From a bacterium (GTDB lineage Bacteria > Nitrospinota_A > UBA7883 > JACRGQ01), in assembly GCA_021815535.1 (NCBI GenBank), contig JAKAGL010000169.1, positions 1-5,753 of the forward strand: 5,753 nucleotides of DNA. The letters are read 5' to 3'. The translations under genes and the position numbers were made by a program. The notes under the pieces were generated by a model that was not told the DNA's origin, did not search any database, and was given only the letters and a program-made list of their open reading frames with translations. Of this stretch, positions 1 to 5,753 are shown in pieces. The stretch's first letter is position 1. Every line of letters starts with the position of its first letter.

Positions 1-2
1 CG

Positions 3-2351
3 GCGGCTCCGTTTCACGATTGGAACCAGCGGATAACCAAGGAATGTTACGCTCCCAACACCGCCGCCCGCATCCTCGGCCCCGGGGGGAAGATATCGGC
101 CATCGCCAATAATTACGAAAAGATCAGCTTCAATTTCGGCCCCACCCTGCTGTCGTGGATGGAACGGCACGATCCGGAAACGTACCATAAAATAATAGAG
201 GCGGACCGCACCAGCATCCGCACCCGCAACGGACATGGCAACGCCATCGCTCAAGTGTACAACCACTCCATCATGCCGCTCAACAGCCGCCGCGACAAAG
301 AGACCCAGATCATCTGGGGAATAAAGGATTTTGAGTTCCGTTTCGGCCGCAAGCCGGAGGGTATCTGGTTTGCCGAAACGGCGGTGGACGCCGAAAGCCT
401 TGCCATTGCCGCTGCGCATGGTATCAAATTCACCATTCTCTCCCCTCGGCAGGCGCGGCGCGTCCGCCCGCTCAAGGGGCCCGGCATCCTGCCCTGGACC
501 GATGTGAACGGCACCCCCGATACCCGCCGCCCCTATCTGTACCGGCCCGACGACAAGCATGAGATCGCCATTTTCTTTTATGATGGCGACGCCGCCCACA
601 GCATCGCTTTTGAGGGGGCGTTGTACGACGGCGTGGGGATGGCGAAAATGATGATGACCCGTTTTACGACGGAGCAGGCGAAAGAGCCGCAACTGGTGCA
701 TGTGGCGACCGATGGCGAATCGTACGGCCACCATCACAAGTTCGGCGAGATGGCGCTGGTGTCGGCGTTGGCGGAGCTGGAGAGCCGCCCCGACGTGACG
801 GTTGTAAATTACAGCCAGTATCTTCACGGCAATCCCCCGCAGTGGGAGGCGGATATTTTTCCCAACAGTTCGTGGAGCTGCATACACGGCGTGGAACGGT
901 GGAAAAGCGACTGCGGCTGCAACACCGGCGGCGAGGCGGGGTGGAACCAGAAATGGCGCGCGCCGCTGCGCGAGGCGCTAAACAGCATTAAAAAAACGGT
1001 GGATGCCGTTTTCGAAGAGGGGATGGCGCGCCTTTTCATCGATCCGTGGGAGGCGCGCAACGATTACATCGAGGTGAACCTCAAGCGGAGTGACGACCGC
1101 ATCAAGGGGTTCTTCACCCGCCACCAGAAGACGCCTCTTTCCGACGAGCAGGTGGTGACGGCGCTCAAGCACCTGGAAATGCAAAAAATGGCGATGCGTA
1201 TGTATACCTCCTGCGGCTGGTTCTTCAGCGACATTTCGGGCCTGGAATCGATGCAAATCCTCAAATACGCCGCCCGCGCCATTGACCTGGCGCAGGAACT
1301 TTCGCTGAAACCGCTGGAAGGGGAATTCATGAAAACCCTCGAGAAGGCTCGCAGCAACATACCCAAAAACGGCACCGGGGCCGAGATATACCGCCACAGC
1401 ATCATGCCGATGCGGCTGAACCCGATGCGGATGGCCGCGCACGCCATCATCACCGATTCGCTCAACCCCGCGCGGGAAGGGCTGCGGGAGGTGTATTGCT
1501 ACCGGGTGGAACTGCAGGACCGCGTGCGCGAGACCTATCTGGAATCGGCGTTGATGACCGGTATGCTGGATATACGCAACCTGTACACCCTGGAACAGCG
1601 CAAGCTCATCTTCTGCCTGCTCCATTTCGGCATGCACGATTTCAACTGCTTCATCCATCCGTTTTTCGAGGCCGCCGATTATCAGGTCACCAAGGAAGAG
1701 GTGGTTCAGGCGTTTCACCGCCGCTCGCTACCCGAGCTGATCCGCACGGTTGAAAAATATTTCGGGCAGACCTACTACACGGTAACCGCGCTCTTCGACG
1801 ATCAGCGCCGCCGCGTGATGGAGCAGTTGGTCGCCCCGCATCTCAACCAGTTTGCAGAGACCTACGAGTCGCTCTTTAACGCGAACCGGGCTTTGATGGA
1901 TTTCCACGCCAGCATCAATGTGCCGGTGCCGGCCGAATTTAGGATCGCAGCGCGGTATGTGTATGAAAAGCAGATCGGCAGGTTGTTCGTCGATACCGAA
2001 TCCACCACCGACCATATGGCGATGACCGCCATTATTTCAGAGGCGGTAGGGTGGGGGCTGATCCTCGATCACACCCGCCTTGCCGAAAACATGACCGCCT
2101 GGCTTGAGCACCATGCCGCGTTGACATGCGCCGACAAGGATCGCAGTTCGGCGCCGCTGGTGGCCTTAACGCTGGAAGAGGCGGCCGGCAATGGCGTGGC
2201 GCTGGATACCCGGAAAATGCAGGATTCCCTCTATCCGCATTACCTCGCTTATATAAACCCGTCCCACCCGCAGTACAAAACGCTGCATGGCATAGAGGAA
2301 TTCGGCCGCGTCCTTGACCTGCTCGGTTTTCTCATGCCCCCCGCGGCGTAG
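3..2351 (+). CDS. Glycoside hydrolase family 57 protein with C-terminal DUF3536 region (5' end outside window)
   Basis: The reading frame is open from position 3 to a TAG stop, giving 782 visible residues (numbered here from position 3). The ATG at 159 is not the start: the 52 codons before it encode conserved family sequence (APFHDWNQRITKECYAPNTA). The true start and the first GH57 motif (His-rich, usually HGHFYQPP) should lie about 30 codons upstream. Seen: GNAIAQVYNHSIMPL (about 79-93); the nucleophile-type motif GIWFAETAVD with E125 (codon 375-377); the acid/base-type motif ATDGESYGHHH with D237 (codon 711-713); and the signature SSWSCIHGVERWKSDCGC at 289-306 with Cys293, 304 and 306. The C-terminal half shows DUF3536 features, LLHFGMHDFN (about 539-548) and KYFGQTYYTVTALFDDQ (about 585-601). 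GH57 enzymes are retaining alpha-glucan hydrolases, branching enzymes or transglycosylases. The substrate of the DUF3536 subgroup is, to my knowledge, unsettled; glycogen or maltodextrin is the natural guess. Both catalytic carboxylates are present, so it looks active. Location cannot be judged without the N-terminus. Family assignment is firm; activity is inferred. Confidence 0.93.
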   Translation, partial: AAPFHDWNQRITKECYAPNTAARILGPGGKISAIANNYEKISFNFGPTLLSWMERHDPETYHKIIEADRTSIRTRNGHGNAIAQVYNHSIMPLNSRRDKETQIIWGIKDFEFRFGRKPEGIWFAETAVDAESLAIAAAHGIKFTILSPRQARRVRPLKGPGILPWTDVNGTPDTRRPYLYRPDDKHEIAIFFYDGDAAHSIAFEGALYDGVGMAKMMMTRFTTEQAKEPQLVHVATDGESYGHHHKFGEMALVSALAELESRPDVTVVNYSQYLHGNPPQWEADIFPNSSWSCIHGVERWKSDCGCNTGGEAGWNQKWRAPLREALNSIKKTVDAVFEEGMARLFIDPWEARNDYIEVNLKRSDDRIKGFFTRHQKTPLSDEQVVTALKHLEMQKMAMRMYTSCGWFFSDISGLESMQILKYAARAIDLAQELSLKPLEGEFMKTLEKARSNIPKNGTGAEIYRHSIMPMRLNPMRMAAHAIITDSLNPAREGLREVYCYRVELQDRVRETYLESALMTGMLDIRNLYTLEQRKLIFCLLHFGMHDFNCFIHPFFEAADYQVTKEEVVQAFHRRSLPELIRTVEKYFGQTYYTVTALFDDQRRRVMEQLVAPHLNQFAETYESLFNANRALMDFHASINVPVPAEFRIAARYVYEKQIGRLFVDTESTTDHMAMTAIISEAVGWGLILDHTRLAENMTAWLEHHAALTCADKDRSSAPLVALTLEEAAGNGVALDTRKMQDSLYPHYLAYINPSHPQYKTLHGIEEFGRVLDLLGFLMPPAA

Positions 2352-2363
2352 CGCGGGCTTTTT
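2340..2363 (+). terminator. Probable intrinsic terminator of the GH57 gene, overlapping its stop codon
   Basis: A six-pair GC-only stem (CCCGCG at 2340-2345 with CGCGGG at 2352-2357) closes a six-base loop, GCGTAG, that contains the TAG stop codon. One C and then five T follow (2359-2363). This is the layout of a rho-independent terminator. It is odd that the stem begins inside the last codons, because a ribosome at the stop codon would cover it. The short T-run makes strength uncertain, and the palindrome about 60 bases downstream may act as a backup. Confidence 0.55.
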
Positions 2364-2424
2364 CCGCCATATGCGGGACTAACCCCGAAAACTGCGCTCC
2401 GCCCCTCGCGATTTGTTGCCGGCT

Positions 2425-2497
2425 CCTCTCTTCGAAAAAGGGAGGCCGGGAGGGATTTTTTGTAAATCCCCCTTCCTCCCCGTTTTCAAAGATCAGG
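2425..2497. terminator. Large imperfect palindrome, candidate bidirectional terminator or intergenic repeat
   Basis: Two 34-base arms (2425-2458 and 2464-2497) pair around a five-base centre, TTTGT-like. The inner seven pairs are perfect (GGGATTT 2452-2458 with AAATCCC 2464-2470). Further out, GGGAGG 2440-2445 pairs with CCTCCC 2475-2480, GAAAA 2434-2438 with TTTTC 2483-2487, CTT plus one T on the left (2429-2432) with AAAG plus one A on the right (2489-2492), and CCT 2425-2427 with AGG 2495-2497. That is about 25 of 34 possible pairs. The GGGAGG/CCTCCC stem is followed by T4 on the plus strand (2483-2486) and T5 on the minus strand (complement of 2435-2439). It lies between two converging genes, so it could end both transcripts. 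It also resembles dispersed intergenic palindromes (REP/MITE-like), which one copy cannot show. Confidence 0.55.
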
Positions 2498-2518
2498 AAA
2501 TTGGCGCTGGTTGCCGGC

Positions 2519-2538
2519 CGGCGGCAGGAGTGCCGCCG
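2519..2538 (-). promoter_or_regulatory. Perfect 8-bp hairpin just past the glycosyltransferase stop codon
   Basis: CGGCGGCA (2519-2526) and TGCCGCCG (2531-2538) pair perfectly around a four-base loop. On the minus strand the hairpin begins eight bases after the TGA stop of the glycosyltransferase gene. No T-run follows it, so it is not a standard intrinsic terminator. It could be a 3' mRNA stabiliser or part of a weak or factor-dependent termination region. A chance GC-rich hairpin is also possible. Confidence 0.35.
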
Positions 2539-2546
2539 TTGCCCGG

Positions 2547-4187
2547 TCAGCGCAGGGGGAGAAGCGTCTTGATGTCGACGAAGCGGTAGTCGACGTTGAA
2601 GGCCCAGAACGCTTTGGCCTTTGCGCGGGCGGCGAAAGCGGTGACGTTATTGTAAAACATCAGGTCGTTGGTGTTGAAACAGCAGGCCAGCAGATCGTAC
2701 GCCCCCTTTATCTTCATAGCGTCGGCCGGGGTAAATCCGTTTTGCCCCAGCCGCACCACCTTCGCCGCGCCGCCAAAGCGGGCGGGATCCACCCCCGGCT
2801 GCAAAACGACATCGATGGCGGCGTCAGGGTAAAGACGGCGGAGGGCCGAAAAGCCATCGGCGGCGTGCTCCATCGGCGAGCTGCGGAGGAAGAGTATTCT
2901 CTTCGGCGCGGCGCGGTTCAACTCGTAGAAGGAAAGATGCGGCAGCGCATCACTGAAAAGCGACGGCCTCTTTTTGGGGTTTTTGCAGAAATCGACGAGC
3001 GGTTTCAACGCCCGGTCCCAATGAAACACCTTCTTCGCTTCTTTTATCCGGCCCCTCATGGCCTTGTTCTCGGCGGGGTGTGAGGCCATGTGTGCGATAC
3101 GCTCCGCCAGCGCCTTCTCGTCGCCGAAAGGGAAGATGTGCCCCAACCCTTTATCCTCTATGAACCCGCTCAAGGTATTGCCGGGATTGGTGAGTACCGG
3201 CAGGTTTCCCCAGAGGTAGTCTGCCACCCGGATGCGGAACGAAAAACGGTTTTCAATGTGGTCGCGGAACGTGGCGATGCCGGCGTCGGCTTCGGTAAGG
3301 TAATACTCGTGCTTTTCATATGGCACCCAGTCGGCGTGAAAAAAAACGTTTTTTCCCAGCAACCTTTCCCGCGTGACGTAGCGCATCACCTCGGCGTACG
3401 CCTCTGTCGGCTTGCTGGTGGCGGGGTGCTTGTGCCCGGCGAAGACCAGCTTTGCCTTCGGGCATGTTCTTGAAAGCCGCTTCATCGCCTTGACGGGAGT
3501 GATGCAGTCGTACCAATTCCAAAGCGAGCCGCCCCAGATGATGATGAAATCGGTTTTTCCCACACCGGGAATTTTCCCCCGGAACAGATCATTGCCGCGC
3601 TTCGGTTCGCGCGAGGGGATGCCGAAGGGGGCCACGCCGATAACCGAATTGAAAAGCGGGTCTTTATGGTAGAGGTCAGGCCGCAGCTTGCCGAGCTGCG
3701 TGAGGATGCCGAGGTAGTAGTCGCGCTCGCGCTCGCTGGCGCAAAGGAAAAAATCGCCCATCTCCATTTGTGAAGCGATGCGCGCGATGCGCCCCGCGAA
3801 ATGTCCGGCCTGCTGGGCGGCGCTCATCTTTTTCACGGGGAAGTGCTCAAGCTCCTCGAAGTAAAGGAGCGCCAGCAGGTCCACCACCACCGACGTACCG
3901 TGCGCGGCGCATTTCTGGGCAAAGACGGGGGCGGGCTGGCTTGCGTAGACGGCATCGGCCCAGGCCAGCGGCTCGTCAGCCAGCGCCGGGTCGCTGAATA
4001 TATGGCGGTGTTCCACCGTGAACGGTTCGCTATGCGCCGTCACGGGGTAAGGGGTAATGAGCCGCACGTTGAATCCGCGCCGGTGCAACAAGCGCGCCGC
4101 CTCGAGCTGGCGTATCCCCAGCCCGCCGATGTTGCCGGTTACCGGCTCGGTAGCGAAGATGGCGATTTTTTTTCCGTTGCGCGTCAT
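2547..4187 (-). CDS. GT4-like (GT-B fold) glycosyltransferase with extra C-terminal GT9-like domain
   Basis: Complete 546-residue protein, TGA stop at 2547-2549. The ATG at 4185-4187 is favoured because GGAAGAG lies six bases upstream and a Rossmann start follows at once (KKIAIFATEPVTGNIGGLGI, glycine-rich loop about 18-24). Seen: an N-terminal GT-B domain, about 6-190; a second Rossmann-like domain from about 213 (FIIIWGGSLWNWYDCITPVK, then AKLVFAGHKHP); and the donor-site-like region around 308-332 (RDHIENRFSFRIRVADYLWG, then NLPVLT), matching the FR.R..DYLW.GLP pattern of GT4-type enzymes. GT4 enzymes are retaining transferases using nucleotide sugars. No signal peptide or membrane segment is evident, so it probably works in the cytoplasm or at the inner membrane face. 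Residues about 428-546 form an additional alpha/beta region starting RILFLRSSPMEHAADGFSAL and resembling the N-terminal half of GT9 heptosyltransferases. At 546 residues it is longer than ordinary GT4 proteins (about 350-420). It is second in a two-gene unit with the membrane protein upstream. Sugar donor and acceptor are unknown. Confidence 0.85.
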   Translation of the reverse strand: MTRNGKKIAIFATEPVTGNIGGLGIRQLEAARLLHRRGFNVRLITPYPVTAHSEPFTVEHRHIFSDPALADEPLAWADAVYASQPAPVFAQKCAAHGTSVVVDLLALLYFEELEHFPVKKMSAAQQAGHFAGRIARIASQMEMGDFFLCASERERDYYLGILTQLGKLRPDLYHKDPLFNSVIGVAPFGIPSREPKRGNDLFRGKIPGVGKTDFIIIWGGSLWNWYDCITPVKAMKRLSRTCPKAKLVFAGHKHPATSKPTEAYAEVMRYVTRERLLGKNVFFHADWVPYEKHEYYLTEADAGIATFRDHIENRFSFRIRVADYLWGNLPVLTNPGNTLSGFIEDKGLGHIFPFGDEKALAERIAHMASHPAENKAMRGRIKEAKKVFHWDRALKPLVDFCKNPKKRPSLFSDALPHLSFYELNRAAPKRILFLRSSPMEHAADGFSALRRLYPDAAIDVVLQPGVDPARFGGAAKVVRLGQNGFTPADAMKIKGAYDLLACCFNTNDLMFYNNVTAFAARAKAKAFWAFNVDYRFVDIKTLLPLR

Positions 4188-5753
4188 TTACATCTCTTCC
4201 ATCAGTTTTTTGGCGGCGCGGTGATCAGGCACATACCTAATGCACTCCGCCAGCAACCGCCTTCGTTCATCCCCATACGCGGACAGCCCCAGGCGGTACA
4301 GCGCGCCGCCGCGCACGGCGGCGACCCGCGCGTGGTGGGCCAGTTCACGGAAGATTTCTTCCGCTTTTTCCTTTTCCCCTTCTCGTTCAAGGGCCGAGCC
4401 GAGCGCATAGCGGAGCGTTTCGTCCGCCTCCTCATCAGCAATCGGTTCAGACAGCCGGCCCGACAGCGGTTTGTTATCGAGCCGCGCCAGCCCCTCGGCA
4501 ACCTTCACCCTTATCCATCCCTGTCCGGCGCGGTTCGCCAGTTTCCATGTCTCGGTGTAAACGGTACGGGCGTTCTCCGCTTCCCCCGCTTTTTCCATAT
4601 TCAATGCAAGGTGCAGGGCGAATTCCGGATTCTCCGGTTCGCGCTCCACCAGCGCCCAGAACATCTCCCCGGCATAGTGGTGTTCACCTTTCTGTTCGTA
4701 CCAGCAGGCTTTCAAAAATTCCGTGTCGCGGCTGGGGTTGAACATCGCCGCCTCCTCCGCGATGAGGAACGAAGCATGATCCATGTCTCCCGCCGCCATC
4801 AAACGGCGCGCCAGTATCAACCGTACATGCCGCATCCGGCGGTTCCGTGAAAGCAGCTTTTCAAACCAGACGGTGCCCTCCGCCGCCATCCCCGCCGCGC
4901 CGTACAGTCCGTCGAGGTAGTGCAGTGTCGGCGCATCGTTACCGTTTATTCGGATCGCTTTGCGGCATTCTTTAATGGCGCGGCGGATGGCTCCCGCGTC
5001 CATATCGGTTTTGTCCACTCCCGGCAGGTATTCGCCCGCTGTCAGTTTTTCAAACAGCCGCAGTTTTTTCTCCCACGGCAGCGCCAGCGGATCGGCCTCC
5101 GGCAGGCGCGTCTCCTCCAGCCGGTAGACGGGGAAGCGGACGAATGCGGTGGTGACAAGCCGGTATTTCAGGCCGGTCATCTCTTCCAACAGTTCCATAT
5201 CGAGGTTAGGGAACGTTTTTACCAGATAGACCGGTTTGTGATGCAACAGGCCGCCGATCACGGTGTCGTAATATCCCGCCAGGCGTTCGTCGTTCCACGG
5301 CCCAACGGCGTAGTGGATGAACGAGTCGGCGGCGGGCAGTCCGGCGTAGTGGTATAGCTGGGTGTAGTTTCCCCACACGAACATCCGGCCCCCTTCGCCG
5401 CGCATCCGTATCACCCTTCCCAGCGCGCGTCCCAGCCGGGGAAGAAGAAGGTACTGATCCCATTTATCGTATTGCGCCAGCGTTGCGGGGGCCAGCGGCT
5501 TCAGGAAAAACGTCTTCATCCGGTCGAATTGCAGCAGCGAGATGATGATGGTCAGCGATACCGCGCCGGGGAAGAACAGCCCCGCGTTGACGATGCCAAA
5601 GCCCGTGGCGCAGGCCATGGCTCCCACAATGGGCAGGTAGTGATAGCGAGAGTATCCCTGCTGGAACACCGGGGTGAGGAAGGTCGTCAGCAGGAATGCG
5701 GCCAACAGCGGAGCTTGCGGATGCATCGGCAGGAACGCAAGTGCTGGCAGGCC
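4188..5753 (-). CDS. C-terminal part of a GT-C-like membrane protein (PMT/ArnT-like) with TPR tail (5' end outside window)
   Basis: The frame is open from the window edge to the TAA at 4188-4190, giving 521 visible codons. The ATG at 5726 is probably internal: the nine codons before it (GLPALAFLP) are in frame and hydrophobic, and the protein enters mid-way through membrane segments. Numbering from that Met: hydrophobic segments at about 5-22, 29-50 and 51-66, with QQGYSRYHYLPIVGA between the first two like the last helices of dolichyl-phosphate-mannose/ArnT-type transferases (GT39/GT83). Then comes a soluble region with FVWGNYTQLYHYAGLPAADS (116-135), matching the VWG...LY..sG pattern after the membrane part in these families. 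Residues about 240-512 are helical repeats of TPR type (for example 303-330, 337-364, 370-397, 437-465). Such enzymes take sugar from a polyprenyl-phosphate carrier on the outer face of the inner membrane. The catalytic Asp/Glu loop would be upstream, so activity cannot be confirmed. The TPR tail suggests partner binding. A non-catalytic polytopic TPR protein is the main alternative. Confidence 0.7.
   Translation of the reverse strand, partial: GLPALAFLPMHPQAPLLAAFLLTTFLTPVFQQGYSRYHYLPIVGAMACATGFGIVNAGLFFPGAVSLTIIISLLQFDRMKTFFLKPLAPATLAQYDKWDQYLLLPRLGRALGRVIRMRGEGGRMFVWGNYTQLYHYAGLPAADSFIHYAVGPWNDERLAGYYDTVIGGLLHHKPVYLVKTFPNLDMELLEEMTGLKYRLVTTAFVRFPVYRLEETRLPEADPLALPWEKKLRLFEKLTAGEYLPGVDKTDMDAGAIRRAIKECRKAIRINGNDAPTLHYLDGLYGAAGMAAEGTVWFEKLLSRNRRMRHVRLILARRLMAAGDMDHASFLIAEEAAMFNPSRDTEFLKACWYEQKGEHHYAGEMFWALVEREPENPEFALHLALNMEKAGEAENARTVYTETWKLANRAGQGWIRVKVAEGLARLDNKPLSGRLSEPIADEEADETLRYALGSALEREGEKEKAEEIFRELAHHARVAAVRGGALYRLGLSAYGDERRRLLAECIRYVPDHRAAKKLMEEM
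4194..4200 (-). promoter_or_regulatory. Ribosome binding site of the glycosyltransferase, inside the upstream gene
   Basis: On the minus strand GGAAGAG is followed after six bases by the ATG at 4187-4185. It lies within the last codons (Glu-Glu-Met) of the upstream membrane/TPR gene, whose TAA stop (4190-4188) directly abuts the ATG. The arrangement supports this start and predicts translational coupling of the two genes. Confidence 0.7.

Larger units (their letters stand above)
2352..2546. other. Convergent intergenic region with three hairpins and no gene
   Basis: These 195 bases separate the stop codons of two converging genes. They hold the T-run of the GH57 terminator, the 73-base palindrome and the small GC hairpin, each listed separately. 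I see no convincing small gene, promoter or RNA gene here. The gap is large for a convergent pair in such a compact window, and most of the excess is the palindrome. Confidence 0.8.

Noticed and set aside
159..161. ATG at 159 as the start of the GH57 gene
   Set aside because: The frame is open upstream to position 3 and encodes clear conserved GH57-family sequence, so the gene is cut by the window edge.
258..1449. Similar peptides YNHSIMPL and YRHSIMPM in the GH57 protein, suggesting an internal duplication
   Set aside because: The match is only about six residues and the flanks differ; each fits a separate conserved position in its own domain, so coincidence is likelier.
978..1718. Minus-strand open frame (246 codons) inside the GH57 gene
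   Set aside because: It lies entirely under conserved GH57/DUF3536 coding sequence and its translation is His/Arg/Val-rich without a known motif; a shadow frame.
2511..3083. Plus-strand open frame (190 codons) starting in the intergenic region
   Set aside because: Almost all of it is antisense to the C-terminal part of the glycosyltransferase; composition is that of a shadow frame and there is no recognisable domain.
3801..4850. Long plus-strand open frame (349 codons) antisense to the junction of the two minus-strand genes
   Set aside because: It mirrors the codon pattern of well-supported genes on the other strand, is rich in Arg, His, Gln and Pro with no recognisable domain, and spans two real genes. 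GC-rich DNA often leaves such frames open.
4920..5357. Plus-strand open frame (145 codons) antisense to the membrane/TPR gene
   Set aside because: Fully antisense to the conserved VWG-type region; rich in Arg, Gln and Phe with no domain; a shadow frame.
5724..5726. Minus-strand ATG at 5726 as the start of the membrane/TPR gene
   Set aside because: The frame stays open to the window edge with hydrophobic residues, and the protein otherwise begins within membrane helices; no convincing ribosome binding site precedes it.
1..5753. tRNA, rRNA, CRISPR, transposase, toxin-antitoxin or phage signals
   Set aside because: No matching repeats, inverted terminal repeats, cloverleaf structures or hallmark proteins were seen; the only non-coding stretch is 2352-2546.

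Overview
The window carries three protein-coding genes and one short convergent intergenic region. Two of the genes run off the ends of the window. Base composition is GC-rich (about 60% by eye), and nearly every stretch outside 2352-2546 is coding. No rRNA, tRNA, CRISPR array, transposase or phage gene is visible. The gene families (a DUF3536-type GH57 protein, a GT4 glycosyltransferase, and a GT-C membrane protein fused to TPRs) fit a free-living, GC-rich environmental bacterium, perhaps Gram-negative and of the deltaproteobacterial, Nitrospirota or Nitrospinota type. This placement is a weak inference; nothing here fixes the taxonomy.

Layout. (1) Positions 3-2351, plus strand: the 3' 782 codons of a glycoside hydrolase family 57 protein with a C-terminal DUF3536 region. 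The N-terminus, probably about 30 residues, lies before position 1. (2) Positions 2352-2546: a convergent intergenic region. It holds a GC-rich hairpin with a T-run at the end of the GH57 gene, a 73-bp imperfect palindrome that could terminate transcription in both directions, and a perfect 8-bp hairpin just past the stop of the opposite gene. (3) Positions 2547-4187, minus strand: a complete 546-residue GT4-like, GT-B glycosyltransferase with an unusual extra C-terminal domain that resembles half of a GT9 heptosyltransferase. (4) Positions 4188-5753, minus strand: the 3' part of a membrane protein with the layout of the C-terminal half of a GT-C (PMT/ArnT-like) glycosyltransferase, followed by a long TPR-type helical-repeat tail. 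It remains open to the window edge.

Working together. The two minus-strand genes form a tightly coupled operon: the TAA stop of the first is followed at once by the ATG of the second, and the ribosome binding site of the second lies inside the first. A lipid-linked-sugar-dependent membrane glycosyltransferase beside a nucleotide-sugar-dependent one suggests surface polysaccharide, glycolipid or glycoprotein assembly. The GH57 gene faces them, has its own terminator, and more probably belongs to alpha-glucan (glycogen/maltodextrin) metabolism. The shared glycan theme is suggestive but does not show a common pathway. I see no clear new defence or mobile system. The most unusual items are the domain fusions in the two minus-strand proteins and the palindrome between the converging genes.
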